Below are positions 51,498 to 61,274 of a stretch of 64,000 nt of DNA, piece after piece. The translations under genes and the position numbers were made by a program. Where the stretch lies: NCBI RefSeq assembly GCF_000697965.2, contig NZ_CP015882.1:1116001-1180000 (forward strand), given 5' to 3'. Source of the DNA: Ensifer adhaerens. GTDB taxonomy: Bacteria; Pseudomonadota; Alphaproteobacteria; Rhizobiales; Rhizobiaceae. The notes under the pieces were generated by a model. It made no database searches. It was given only the letters and a program-made list of their open reading frames with translations, and had not been told where the DNA came from. Position 1 is the first letter of the stretch. Each line of letters opens with the position of its first letter.

Positions 51498-52448
51498 ATG
51501 GCATCGCTCAAGACCGTCGTCGCAACAGCTTCTGCGATCATGGCATCGACCGCACCAGGACACGCGGGCCCAATCGGCTCCGCAACGGCCCTGAAAATCG
51601 ACTTCATTACGATCGACGAGAACATAACGCTCCGACGAATGGTTTCCCGTCAGGGCAATCCGAACGGCACGGTTCTCTTCCTGCACGGCTTTCCCGAGAC
51701 GCTGGGCGTCTGGACGAAGATCACGGAAACTATGGGCGCACAGTACGAAGTGCATGCGTTCGATTGGCCTGGCTATGGCCAGTCGTCGCGTCCTTCCCCG
51801 GAGCGGTTCTCCTATTCACCAAGAGACTACGCCAAGGTTCTCAAAGCCTATATCGACAGATCGGGCATCGACCGATCGAATTTGGTGATCTACGCCTCGG
51901 ACATCGGCAGCCTTCCCGCTCTGCTTCTTGCGCTGGAAGAACCGGCGGTCGCGAAGAAGATCATCGTCGGCGACTTTGCGCCGTTCAACCGGCCGCATTG
52001 GATGTACGAGAGCCTTCAAAATCTGAAGGCCGAACCGACGGCAACACCAACGCGCGCCTATATGAACAAGACAAGCGACGAGATCTTGGAGAACGTACAT
52101 CGGCGCGGCCTTGCACCGGAAAACCAGTTCGACTTGCCGTCCGAGGTGCTATCGGACATGAAGGAATCCTGGATGCGCGACGGTGTGACGACAGCCGACG
52201 CCTTCGCATTCTATTACGCCCACTTCACGCGGGATGAAGATTATCTTGAGGCCAATCTGTCTAGGCTCAAGACCCCGATCAAGGTGATCTGGGGCGAAAA
52301 GGACATCTACATCAAACCGGAGATGGGCAAGGAGTTCGCCAATCGAACCGGTTCGAAATTCGCCGTTCTAAAGGGTATTGGCCACTTCCCCCACCTTCAG
52401 GATCCGGCACGAACAGTCGACGAAGTTCGCCGAGCCTTCGCCGACTAG
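51498..52448 (+). CDS. Exported alpha/beta hydrolase (haloalkane dehalogenase/epoxide hydrolase-like)
   Basis: A 316-residue protein. The ATG at 51498 follows AAGGA and opens a signal peptide (MASLKTVVATASAIMASTAP). Motifs: oxyanion FLHGFPETLGVW, nucleophile elbow VIYASDIGSLPALLLA with Asp as nucleophile, acid region VIWGEKDIYI and catalytic His in GIGHFPHLQDP. An Asp nucleophile points to dehalogenase or epoxide hydrolase chemistry, not an esterase. It converges on a LysR gene whose stop overlaps its own by 4 bp. Confidence 0.9.
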   Translation: MASLKTVVATASAIMASTAPGHAGPIGSATALKIDFITIDENITLRRMVSRQGNPNGTVLFLHGFPETLGVWTKITETMGAQYEVHAFDWPGYGQSSRPSPERFSYSPRDYAKVLKAYIDRSGIDRSNLVIYASDIGSLPALLLALEEPAVAKKIIVGDFAPFNRPHWMYESLQNLKAEPTATPTRAYMNKTSDEILENVHRRGLAPENQFDLPSEVLSDMKESWMRDGVTTADAFAFYYAHFTRDEDYLEANLSRLKTPIKVIWGEKDIYIKPEMGKEFANRTGSKFAVLKGIGHFPHLQDPARTVDEVRRAFAD

Positions 52449-53353
52449 GCCTTTAAGGCCTCACTCCGCCCGAAGACAGTGCGAAGGCGAGGCAGGGCCC
52501 AGTCAATGAAGGAGCGCACCTTCAACGTGAGCATGCCCTGACCGGAATAGACGATGTGGATCGGTCTCGACGTGCCGTCGAAACCCTCCAGAACCGGCAC
52601 GAGGGCGCCTGACGCCAACTCGTCCGGGATCTGGTAATCGAACAAGCGGGCGATGCCGGCTCCGCCGACCGCCGCGGCCACGCAATTGGCCGCGGTATTC
52701 ACCTCAAGACGATTGCGGGGAACGGCCTCCATCGGGCGGCCGTCGACATCGAACGTCCAGAAGAACGTCCGCTTGTTGAAGAGTATTCCGTCATGGCCTT
52801 CGAGATCGCCCGGATGCGTCGGCACACCCCGGCGCTCAAGATATGCCGGGCTGGCGCAGGTCAGCAGGCGAAACTCTCCAGCCTTGACCGCATAGAGCGA
52901 ACTGTCCGCGAGGTCGCCGAGACGAATGGCGATATCGACCTGCTCTTCGACAAGATGGACCGTTCTGTCGAGCGAAAGGAGGTTCAACGATACCTCCGGG
53001 TGTGTCTCCATATAACCAAGGGCGATCGGCATGATGTAGCGGGCGCCGAACTCGACCGGCATGGTGATCGTCAGCGTGCCGCGCGGTGTCTGGTATTCGC
53101 CCGAGGCTCGCCGCTCCGCCTCCTCCAGATCGCCCATGATCTTTCGGGCCGCCTCGACATATTCCCGGCCCGCATCGGTGAGTTGAAGGTTGCGGCTGGT
53201 GCGCACGATGAGGCTCGCCCCCAGGTACCGTTCGAGTTCGGCAACCTTGCGACTGACACTTGGCAGCGGAGCATTCAATTTCCTGCTTCCTGCGGAGATG
53301 CTGCCGGCATCAACGACTGCGAGCAGCATTTTCATTGCTTCGAGGCGATCCAT
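52445..53353 (-). CDS. LysR-family transcriptional regulator
   Basis: A 302-residue regulator that begins MDRLEAMKMLLAVVDAGSIS; HTH residues run through SRKLNAPLPSVSRKVAELER and the effector domain holds DIAIRLGDLADSSLYAVKAG. This is the CrgA/AaeR-like branch that often controls nearby oxidoreductases, hydrolases or effluxers. It reads away from the second LysR gene in the same orientation and overlaps the hydrolase stop tail to tail. Confidence 0.93.
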   Translation of the reverse strand: MDRLEAMKMLLAVVDAGSISAGSRKLNAPLPSVSRKVAELERYLGASLIVRTSRNLQLTDAGREYVEAARKIMGDLEEAERRASGEYQTPRGTLTITMPVEFGARYIMPIALGYMETHPEVSLNLLSLDRTVHLVEEQVDIAIRLGDLADSSLYAVKAGEFRLLTCASPAYLERRGVPTHPGDLEGHDGILFNKRTFFWTFDVDGRPMEAVPRNRLEVNTAANCVAAAVGGAGIARLFDYQIPDELASGALVPVLEGFDGTSRPIHIVYSGQGMLTLKVRSFIDWALPRLRTVFGRSEALKA

Positions 53354-53434
53354 GATACCCCCGCCAACGTGACCGCTGATTGTTTCGCGCCGTGACGCCC
53401 CTTTCGCCCTGCCAAAAGACAAGACACTCATGCG

Positions 53435-54352
53435 TCACTTCACTTGCAATTGTTCCGAAAACCGACCGGAAAGTGCGCGCTGCCCTTGCTTCACGATCGT
53501 CTCGAGGAAATCGCCAACAACACGAATACGTTTGGTGTCGCGAACCCCTTCATGAACGACAAGCCAAATGGCTTCCTCCTGCCTGCAAAGGTCGGGTTTG
53601 ACCCGGACAAGCTCGTCCTCCGTGTCGGCAAGGATACACGGCAATACGCCGAGGCCGTTGCCCGCCTTCATCGCGAGCACCTGCGCCTGCATCGTATCGA
53701 CCGTCAGGTTGGCGATGCCGCTTTTGACCCACGAGCGCAGGGTCTTGGGCACGACAAGGAACGACAGGGGATCGCCCCAGGTAATCAGCCTATGGCCGGT
53801 GATCGGCAGTTTATTTTCCCGGACGGGGTGGCTCTCAAGATAGGCTTTCGAAGCGTAGAGACCGAACGCAATCGTTCCGATCCGACGCACCACATAGTTG
53901 CCCTGTTCAGGGCGGCAGAGCCGAAGGCCGATATCCGTCTCTCGCTGTGGAATCTGGGCGAAGGACGTGGCGTTGACCGAAACGCCCAACGAAAGATCGG
54001 GATAGGCTTCCTGCAAAGCAGGCAGGTTTGGCATCAGCAGGTGATGTGCGAGCGTGTCGACGGTGATAATCCTAACCGCCCCCGAGACGCGACCGTCCTG
54101 GCCGCAAAAGCTGCCTTCCAGTTCGCGCATGGCGGTTTCAATCGCCGTTGCTTTCTCGACCATCGCCCGCCCTGCGTCAGTGAGCTCGTAGCCGTCCGGC
54201 CGGCGCTCGAACAGGCGCGTCTTCAGTGCGTATTCCAGGGTCTCTATCCGTCGCGCCACCGTCGAAGCGCTCGCTTTCACTTCACGCGCAGCGCCGGTGA
54301 GGCCGCCCTGGCGTGTCACTGCAAGGAAGTAGCGGACATCGTTCCAGTTCAT
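53435..54352 (-). CDS. LysR-family transcriptional regulator
   Basis: A 305-residue regulator opening MNWNDVRYFLAVTRQGGLTG with HTH ASASTVARRIETLEYAL. The same CrgA-like branch as its neighbour is suggested by DIGLRLCRPEQGNYVVRRIG. It is divergent from the EamA exporter with a 140-bp spacer and is the likely regulator of that gene. Confidence 0.93.
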   Translation of the reverse strand: MNWNDVRYFLAVTRQGGLTGAAREVKASASTVARRIETLEYALKTRLFERRPDGYELTDAGRAMVEKATAIETAMRELEGSFCGQDGRVSGAVRIITVDTLAHHLLMPNLPALQEAYPDLSLGVSVNATSFAQIPQRETDIGLRLCRPEQGNYVVRRIGTIAFGLYASKAYLESHPVRENKLPITGHRLITWGDPLSFLVVPKTLRSWVKSGIANLTVDTMQAQVLAMKAGNGLGVLPCILADTEDELVRVKPDLCRQEEAIWLVVHEGVRDTKRIRVVGDFLETIVKQGQRALSGRFSEQLQVK

Positions 54353-54492
54353 GTTTCTGTTTTTCGAAAACCCTCTTGCGAACTTATGCGTCGAAGCGCG
54401 CGAAGGGAAGGATTATCCCTTTAAGGATCGTGGAAACGGAGCTTGGCAACGAAAAATCGGCAAAGCTCGATCAAAACTCTGAGGCTATGCTC

Positions 54493-55467
54493 ATGATGAA
54501 CAGGCAGTTTTCGGTCGGCGTGTTTGCCGCGCTCTTTGCAGCCTTTGCCTTCTCCCTCAATTTCGTCGTGCCGTTCATAATCGGCGACTTCTCCACGTTC
54601 GACTTTGCTCTTATCCGGCATGTGGTCTCGGCGACGGTTGGGGTCTTCATTCTGTTTTCAGAACGCGAGACGGCATTGCGCCACCTGACGTTCCAAAACG
54701 CCATGGCTGCCACGGGATTGGCCTTCATCGGCTATGTCGGCTACTTCCTGACGGTAACGGGAGCGGCAATCTACGCCGGCCCGGTCATTGCGCCTGCCTT
54801 CCTTGGCCTGGTTCCGATTGTGCTTGCCGTCATTGGAAACCGGGGTCAGGCGTCACTGCCATGGCGCTTCTTGATGACACCGCTTGCACTGGTCGCGATC
54901 GGTCTCGTGCTGGTCAACGGCACGGCGTTCACCGCAGATAGTCTCGGTTCCGTTCGCTCGCTCTGGATTGGTATTCCGCTTGCTCTGGCCGCGGTCGGTC
55001 TATGGGTATGGTTCGCGATCGCCAATCAGGCAGCGCTCGCAATCCGCCCGGCGATGCCTTCGGGCATATGGTCCGCATTGATCCTGATCGGCGGTGGTCT
55101 CCAGATGCTGGTTTTCTACCCGGTCGGTGCGGCGATGGACCTTTTCCAGCTTCCGAAGCTCGGTTTCGGTTGGGAAGCCGCCGACTCCCTCTATCTATGG
55201 GGAACGTCGCTGGCACTGATGGCGACCGTGTGCGGGGTATGGGCTTGGAATGTCGCGTCGAGGACGCTTCCTGTTGCGCTCGCGGCACAGCTGATCGTGT
55301 CGGAAACGGCCTTCGGCGTAATTGGCGGACTTGTTGTCCATGCACGTTGGCCGACGATGATGGAGGCAGCCGGCGTCGCGGTGCTCATCGCTGGTGTCGT
55401 TCTTGCCATTCGCGTGTTCTACGGTCAGCAGGCCCAAATGAACGAGGCCATCGCGCAGCCATCCTGA
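54493..55467 (+). CDS. EamA/DMT-superfamily transporter
   Basis: A 324-residue inner-membrane protein with about ten hydrophobic spans in two EamA repeats; examples are FSVGVFAALFAAFAFSLNFV at the start and AAGVAVLIAGVVLAIRVFYG at the end. The ATG at 54493 lies 8 nt after GAGG; ATGs at 54487 and 54496 are alternatives. Members export amino acids or other metabolites. It is divergent from a LysR regulator, the usual exporter-regulator pairing. The substrate is unknown. Confidence 0.9.
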   Translation: MMNRQFSVGVFAALFAAFAFSLNFVVPFIIGDFSTFDFALIRHVVSATVGVFILFSERETALRHLTFQNAMAATGLAFIGYVGYFLTVTGAAIYAGPVIAPAFLGLVPIVLAVIGNRGQASLPWRFLMTPLALVAIGLVLVNGTAFTADSLGSVRSLWIGIPLALAAVGLWVWFAIANQAALAIRPAMPSGIWSALILIGGGLQMLVFYPVGAAMDLFQLPKLGFGWEAADSLYLWGTSLALMATVCGVWAWNVASRTLPVALAAQLIVSETAFGVIGGLVVHARWPTMMEAAGVAVLIAGVVLAIRVFYGQQAQMNEAIAQPS

Positions 55468-55550
55468 CGCTCGCGCGATGGGCTACCCCCCTGGTCATGG
55501 AGACCTCGGTCGGCCGCTTTTCTTTGATGCGCGTCCTCGCGCAAAACCGA

Positions 55551-55994
55551 TCAACCGGCCGCCGTATCTAACCAGATCGTTACAGGACCGTCATTGGCCA
55601 GTTCCACCCGCATGTCCGCGCCGAAGACGCCATTCGCAACAGCAACGCCAAGGGTCGAGACTTGTGCAGAGAAATGCTCATAGAGGCGTTTACCCTCCTG
55701 CGGCGGCGCGGCAGTAGAAAAGCCCGGCCGGTTGCCTTTCGTCTCTGCGGCCAGGGTAAACTGGCTGACGACGAGCGCTGAGCCGCCCACGTCGACCAGG
55801 GAACGGTTCATGCGATCCTGATCGTCCCTGAAGATGCGCAGGTTGACGATCTTGCGCGCCAGCCATTCGCTTTCCTTCTCGGTGTCGCCCTTCATCGCAC
55901 ACACGAGCACCAACAGGCCGCTGGCGATTTCTCCCGTGACCGCGCCGTCTACCGTGACACGCGCAGATGAAACGCGCTGGACAAGTGCTCTCAT
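55551..55994 (-). CDS. dtd: D-aminoacyl-tRNA deacylase
   Basis: A 147-residue DTD-family enzyme that frees tRNA from D-amino acids. It begins [17 protein letters not shown] and carries [20 protein letters not shown], the conserved [20 protein letters not shown] (SQFTL motif), and the [20 protein letters not shown] block with the family's G-P pair. Length is standard. The start at 55994 is set by homology; a long frame upstream is not supported. It stands alone. Confidence 0.95.
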   Translation of the reverse strand: MRALVQRVSSARVTVDGAVTGEIASGLLVLVCAMKGDTEKESEWLARKIVNLRIFRDDQDRMNRSLVDVGGSALVVSQFTLAAETKGNRPGFSTAAPPQEGKRLYEHFSAQVSTLGVAVANGVFGADMRVELANDGPVTIWLDTAAG

Positions 55995-56415
55995 GGCAAG
56001 GAATCTCCCTATGGCTTGCCGGCGTTTATCCACTCCGAGGCGATCGCAATCAAGCTCTATGCGACCCGACAGCAACCGTCTGGACGACGTCGTCAGACCT
56101 GGTCGAACGATGGGCAGACCTGGCCGGCGCTCGCTACCGTGCCTGAAGGGGGTAGCATTTTCACGCGGTGGAATGGCCGTGGACGACGGCGAGCTACCGC
56201 GTTTGATCGCGACCGTGTTGGGCTTGTCGGATCGTACGCAATGTTGAGGCAATCCGGGCGCTGTGATCTCGCCAATCAATGGAAGATTGGCGAAGGTCGG
56301 CGCATGAAGCCGCGCACTTCAAACAGGGAGCGAAACGGCCTTGAGCATTTGTGACAGCGACACGACGCAAAACGGCACTCCGCGCGCAGAAAGAGAAACC
56401 AAGCGAGGAAATGGA
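55995..56415. other. Intergenic stretch with a hairpin
   Basis: No gene supported. A 9-bp-arm inverted repeat, TCGCCAATC-N7-GATTGGCGA, lies at 56269-56293 without a T-run. Short open frames here lack RBS and coding bias. Confidence 0.5.
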
Positions 56416-57401
56416 ATGCGCACGAGGCTGGTGATGGCGGGTCTCGTGCTGCTGCTGACGCCGGCAGATCCGGCCCGGTCGCAGGCGATCGAACCCGTTT
56501 GCCCTTCTCCGCACGACAGAACGGTTGCCATCACGTTCGACGATCTCCCTTATGCCCGCGCAGGCGATGCGGGAGGGCAGGAACTCGCTGCGGTCGCGAG
56601 GGCCACGAACGAAGCCATCCTGGCCGGTCTCGCCGTTCGTAACGTTCCCGCTATCGGGTTTGTCGTCGATCGGCGTGTGCAGGCGCTGGGTGAGATCGGT
56701 CAGGCACTGTTGCAGCCGTGGAACACTGGCCAATTCGAGCTTGGCAATCACAGTGCGAACCACCCCGATAGCAATACCTTGGACGTCGATGCGTTTCGTC
56801 GCGAAGTGATTGACGGAGAGGCGACCATTCGGCCGATGGTGGAAAAGGCCGGCCGAACCCTTCGGTTCTTCCGGTTTCCCTACAATCACCTCGGAGACAC
56901 GGATCAACGTCGCGAGGCGTTCGAACGGGTACTTGGCGAACGCGGTTATCATCTCGCGGCATCCACCATCGATACGTCGGATTATGTGTTTGATGCTGCT
57001 ATGAACGGGCATTGGCGCGATCCGATACGGCGATGGCCCGCAGGATCGAAGACGCTTACATAGACTATAGCCGCGTCGAGATTGCGTATTATGCGGATCT
57101 GAACCGCAAGGTCCTCGGGTGCGAACCGCCCGGCATTCTCCTGCTTCATGCCAATCGCATCAATGCGGCCACCATCGATCGAATACTCGGGCTTTTCAGA
57201 AGTACGGGCTACCGCTTCGTCTCCCTGGAGGAGACGCAAGCCCCCCCGGCGTACAGGCAGCCGCCTCGATTTGCCACCAAGTTCGGACCAATGTGGGGGT
57301 ATCGCTGGGCAAGGGAGCGGGACCTCAAGGTGGATGGAAGCAAGGAGGAAGAGCCTCCGGCATGGGTGACCCAATACACCGGTCCCGACGCGCCGCTCTG
57401 A
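56416..57401 (+). pseudogene. Polysaccharide deacetylase family protein, frameshifted
   Basis: The first frame starts at 56416 (GAGGAAATG upstream) with a signal peptide MRTRLVMAGLVLLLTPADPA and gives VAITFDDLPYARAG, FELGNHSANHPDSNTLD and TLRFFRFPYNHLG, the Asp and His-x3-His metal motifs of NodB-fold deacetylases. Near 57000 the frame runs off to a stop at 57063, while the proper continuation, ALARSDTAMARRIEDAYIDY and ILLLHANRINAATIDRIL, is one frame over and ends at 57401. One missing base at about 56998-57002 accounts for this, giving YERALARSD when restored. Either a recent mutation or a sequencing error. Confidence 0.85.
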
Positions 57402-57540
57402 TCCGCATCCGTGGCCAAGATCGAGCTCCAGCAATCGCTTGGCCGCGACGGCATAACCCTGTGCTTCGCCGCAATGTTCTCGCAACGCGTGGCCCCAAGA
57501 CTCCTGAACAGTCGATTCGATATTTGAAGGAGTATGTCCC

Positions 57541-57951
57541 ATGCGTGCGTCGGTCTTCGGTAAGGTTCTCGCGCTGACCGCAGCTTTGGGCGCGACTGTG
57601 CCTGCAGCTCCAACCGTCCTTGCTGACGATTACGATGGAGGTTGGCGCCATTGTCGGGACCTTCACGGAAGAGACCGGTGGCGTTGTGAGGAGGCGCGGC
57701 GCGATCGGTGGCGCGAGCGCCAGGAAAAACAGGACAAGAAGGATATGAAGGCTGGTTTGGCCGCCGGCGCGATCGGTTTGGCCCTCGGTGCCATCATTAT
57801 CGGTGCGGCACAGGAGGCCGAGCGGAAGCGCGAGGTGGAAGCTTATCGGCGCAACGATCGCGATGCGCGGTGCCTTGCGCGCTACCGCTCCTATGACCCG
57901 CGCAGCGGAACATTCATTGGGCGTGACGGCCGGCGCTACGAATGCAGGTGA
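57541..57951 (+). CDS. BA14K-family protein
   Basis: A 136-residue exported protein: signal peptide MRASVFGKVLALTAALGATV ending LA, an Arg-rich segment (DRWRCEEARRDRWRERQEKQ), a hydrophobic span AGLAAGAIGLALGAIIIGAA (about residues 72-91) and the C-terminal CLARYRSYDPRSGTFIGRDG, the BA14K motif with two cysteines. Brucella BA14K has lectin-like and immunogenic properties; relatives are frequent in Rhizobiales envelopes. An AAGGAG lies 10 nt upstream of the ATG. Confidence 0.88.
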   Translation: MRASVFGKVLALTAALGATVPAAPTVLADDYDGGWRHCRDLHGRDRWRCEEARRDRWRERQEKQDKKDMKAGLAAGAIGLALGAIIIGAAQEAERKREVEAYRRNDRDARCLARYRSYDPRSGTFIGRDGRRYECR

Positions 57952-58087
57952 AGGCTGCGCCTCCGGCCGAAAGTCGCCCACACAGGCGACCTTTCGCGCA
58001 GAAACCTTTACGGACGCCTGCTTCGGCCATAGATGTGCCGCAATGGTGGGTGCGCCCTGCGTGCCGATCGTAAGGCTGGAGGGAGTT

Positions 58088-58660
58088 TTGACGGATTTTA
58101 CCTGGTTGAATGAGCCTCGAAACTGGAACGTCGAAAATGGCGTGCTAACCCTCAAAACGGAGGCGAATACCGACTTCTGGCGGACAACCTTCTATGGCTT
58201 CAGGCGCCATTCCGGTCATGCCAGACTGCAGGCGGTGAGCGGAGATTTTACCGCATCGGTGGTCGTGCGCGGTGATTATCGCGAGCTCTACGATCAAGCC
58301 GGGCTGATGCTGATTATCGACGAAACACACTGGCTCAAGACCGGCATAGAGTTCACCGACGGCTTGATGCATTTCTCAGTTGTCGTCACGAACGGAACGT
58401 CGGACTGGTCCGTAATCCCGCTTGCGCAAGCGCAGCCGAACGCCGAAGTGCATATCCGGCTGACGCGGCACGAGGCAGCGCTCAGGGTCCAGTTTCACCT
58501 TGGCGATGGTCCGTGGCAGATGGCGCGGTTATGTCCATTCTCCGGTGAAGACGCACGGATCGGTGTCATGGCCTGCTCTCCTGAGCGCGAAGGTTTTACC
58601 GCGCAGTTCGAAGGATTTTGCCTGGGCGCTCCGATATCGCGCGACTTGCACGCCTCATAG
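58088..58660 (+). CDS. DUF1349 (concanavalin A-like fold) family protein
   Basis: A protein of about 190 residues. Typical blocks are FTWLNEPRNWNVENGVLTLK, NTDFWRTTFYGF, YDQAGLMLIIDETHWLKTGI and LHFS-like LMHFSVVVTNGTSDWS. The TTG at 58088, 5 nt after GGAGGG, gives the standard family start just before the first block; an ATG at 58043 is the alternative. Relatives are described as jelly-roll sugar-binding or enolase-regulating proteins; the role is not established. Confidence 0.85.
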   Translation: MTDFTWLNEPRNWNVENGVLTLKTEANTDFWRTTFYGFRRHSGHARLQAVSGDFTASVVVRGDYRELYDQAGLMLIIDETHWLKTGIEFTDGLMHFSVVVTNGTSDWSVIPLAQAQPNAEVHIRLTRHEAALRVQFHLGDGPWQMARLCPFSGEDARIGVMACSPEREGFTAQFEGFCLGAPISRDLHAS

Positions 58661-58892
58661 GAGCCCTTGCTGCTAGCAGCGGCGATCCGCTCGCCTGGAT
58701 CGGGCATTGAAGGGACGTCCGACCCGTGGTCGGTATTCCTTCGCGCGCGCCTTGCCGCAGTGGAACTTCAAGAGCGCATCGGACGTTCCGCAACCTTCTG
58801 CGGCTCACAGATCGCGTCTAACCAGAGCCGCCGTCACAACATCGTCACGAAACGCACGAACAACTCGCTTCGTGTAAATGGCGGAGGCACAG

Positions 58893-61250
58893 ATGGATTA
58901 CTTCAGACGCTTCACCTTTTTGTTCGCGACACCCGCCTTCGACAACGAGGATCTCGAGGGGGCCCGGTACAAGCAGATTGTCGAGGAGATCGAGCGGTCT
59001 GGTTTCGAGGTGGTCCGCGCACGGAGCCTTGAGGACGCGGAAATCGCCGTCCAGACGGACGCGGCCATCGGCTGCATGATGGTTGACTGGGGCAAGAAAG
59101 GCATGGAAGGCAAGACCGCCTCCCTCATCAATCTGATGCGCCGACGCGGTCTCGAATTCCCGATCATCCTTCTGATCCGGCGCAAGCGCTTTGAGGACGT
59201 ACCGGTCGAAGTGCTCGACTTCATCGACGGCTATGTCTTTCTATCCGAAGAGACGCCTGCCTTCATCGCGAAAAACCTCATCAGCCGCCTCAAGCAATAT
59301 GCCGAGACGATGAAGACGCCTTTCTTTGGCGCGCTGGTGGATTACGCCGAGGAAGGCAACCAGCTTTGGACCTGCCCCGGACACAACGGCGGCGTGTTCT
59401 ACAGCCGCAGCCCGGTCGGCCGCGTGTTCATGGAGCATCTGGGCGAAGCGGTCTTTCGCGATGATCTTGACAATTCCGTGCTCGATCTTGGCGATCTCCT
59501 GACCCATGAAGGGCCGGCGCTCGCCGCCCAGAAGGAAGCCGCCAAGATTTTTGGCGCGGAGAAGACCTACTTCGTCCTTAACGGCACCTCGACTTCCAAC
59601 AAAGTTGCGCTTTCCGCCCTGGTCACCGATGGCGACCTGGTGCTGTTTGACCGTAACAATCACAAGGCGGCCCATCACGGCGCGCTGATGATCTCCGGCG
59701 GCATCCCGGTCTATGTGCCGACGGCCAGAAATGCCCATGGGCTCATTGGCCCCATGGATTTAGGCGCGCTCAATGAGGAGGCGCTGCGCGAACGCATCCG
59801 CGCCCACCCGCTGGTCAAGGATCCGGATGCCTGGCAGAAACCGCGCCCGTTTCGGGTGGCAGTGGTGGAACAGTGCACCTATGACGGCACGATCCACAAT
59901 GCCGAGATGATCCTGAAAGCCATCGGCCATCTGTGCGATTACATCCTGTTCGACGAGGCCTGGGCGGGCTTCATGAAATTTCATCCGCTCTATGCCGGTC
60001 GTTTTGCCATGGGCCTTGCCGAACTCGGACCCGAGGCACCGGGTATCATCGCCACGCAATCCACGCACAAGCAGCTTGCGAGCTTTTCGCAGGCATCGCA
60101 GATCCACATGAAGGATCGGCACATTACCGGCCAGAAGCGCCGGGTCGAGCACCGACGCTTCAATGAGAGCTTCATGCAGCACGCTTCGACGTCGCCTTTT
60201 TATCCGCTCTTCGCATCCCTCGATGTCGGCGCGCAGATGATGAAGGGTCGTTCCGGCGAAGTGCTGTGGGACGATACGATCCGGCTCGGCATCGAGCTTC
60301 GCAAGAAAATCCGGGCGGTGCGTAGGGAGTTCGAGGAAAAGGAGCGTCGGCCCGAGCGCCGCTGGTTCTTCGAGCCCTTCGTGCCGGACCGCGTGGCCAT
60401 GCCGGACGTGGCAAGCCCCGGGGCGGTACACGACGTGCCATGGGAGAGCGTCGCCACCGATCAACTCGCCACCAATCCGGCCTTCTGGCACCTCACGCCG
60501 GGGGCTGCATGGCACGGCTTTCCCGACATGGCGCCAGGTTTCGCGATGACCGATCCCAACAAGCTCACGCTCCTCACGCCAGGTTTTGACAGGGCAACGG
60601 GCGCATATTCAGAGCACGGCATTCCCGCCCCGATCGTTGCGCAGTACTTGCGCGAGAACCGGATCGTCGCCGAGAAAAACGATCTCAACTCCCTGCTGTT
60701 TCTGCTCACGCCCGGCGTCGAGGCAAGCAAGGCGGGCACATTGATCAGCGGCCTCGTCGCATTCAAACGGCTTCATGACGACAACGCGCCTCTGGAAGAG
60801 GTCATCCCGGAGTTCTATCGCCGCCGCCCCGGCCGCTACGCGGGGGTGCGATTGCGTGATCTGTGCGGCGAGATGCATCGATTCTTCCGCGACGCCAATG
60901 TCAGCGCGCTGCAGGCCAAGCAGTTTTCTGAAGAGCATCTGCCGGATATCGCCCTTTCACCCCACGACGCGGCGCGCTGCCTTGTGCGCAACGACGTCGA
61001 CTTTCTGCCGATCGACGCTATTGCCGGGCGGATCGCAACGACACCTTTTGTCGTCTATCCGCCGGGGATCGCCACAATCGTGCCGGGCGAGCGACTGACC
61101 GAGCGCGCACAGCCGATGATCGACTATCTCAAGATGTTCGAAACCTGCTTCAACACTTTCCCCGGCTTCGACGTCGAGATCCAGGGCCTTTACCGCCAAA
61201 CCGACGCGTCGGGTCGCATACGACTTCATACCTACGTCGTCGCTGAATAG
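58893..61250 (+). CDS. Orn/Lys/Arg decarboxylase (fold type I, with N-terminal receiver-like domain)
   Basis: A 785-residue PLP enzyme of the inducible basic amino acid decarboxylase family. The wing domain (1-125) resembles a response-regulator receiver; the core has WTCPGHNGGVFY, FGAEKTYFVLNGTSTSNK, DRNNHKAAHHGALMISGGIP, FDEAWAGF and the Schiff-base Lys393 in QSTHKQLASFSQAS. The ATG at 58893 follows GGAGG by 6 nt. It turns arginine, lysine or ornithine into agmatine, cadaverine or putrescine with uptake of a proton, as in acid resistance. A GNAT gene follows 24 bp later. Confidence 0.93.
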   Translation: MDYFRRFTFLFATPAFDNEDLEGARYKQIVEEIERSGFEVVRARSLEDAEIAVQTDAAIGCMMVDWGKKGMEGKTASLINLMRRRGLEFPIILLIRRKRFEDVPVEVLDFIDGYVFLSEETPAFIAKNLISRLKQYAETMKTPFFGALVDYAEEGNQLWTCPGHNGGVFYSRSPVGRVFMEHLGEAVFRDDLDNSVLDLGDLLTHEGPALAAQKEAAKIFGAEKTYFVLNGTSTSNKVALSALVTDGDLVLFDRNNHKAAHHGALMISGGIPVYVPTARNAHGLIGPMDLGALNEEALRERIRAHPLVKDPDAWQKPRPFRVAVVEQCTYDGTIHNAEMILKAIGHLCDYILFDEAWAGFMKFHPLYAGRFAMGLAELGPEAPGIIATQSTHKQLASFSQASQIHMKDRHITGQKRRVEHRRFNESFMQHASTSPFYPLFASLDVGAQMMKGRSGEVLWDDTIRLGIELRKKIRAVRREFEEKERRPERRWFFEPFVPDRVAMPDVASPGAVHDVPWESVATDQLATNPAFWHLTPGAAWHGFPDMAPGFAMTDPNKLTLLTPGFDRATGAYSEHGIPAPIVAQYLRENRIVAEKNDLNSLLFLLTPGVEASKAGTLISGLVAFKRLHDDNAPLEEVIPEFYRRRPGRYAGVRLRDLCGEMHRFFRDANVSALQAKQFSEEHLPDIALSPHDAARCLVRNDVDFLPIDAIAGRIATTPFVVYPPGIATIVPGERLTERAQPMIDYLKMFETCFNTFPGFDVEIQGLYRQTDASGRIRLHTYVVAE

Positions 61251-61274
61251 AATATTGGAGTTTCGAGACCCCTC

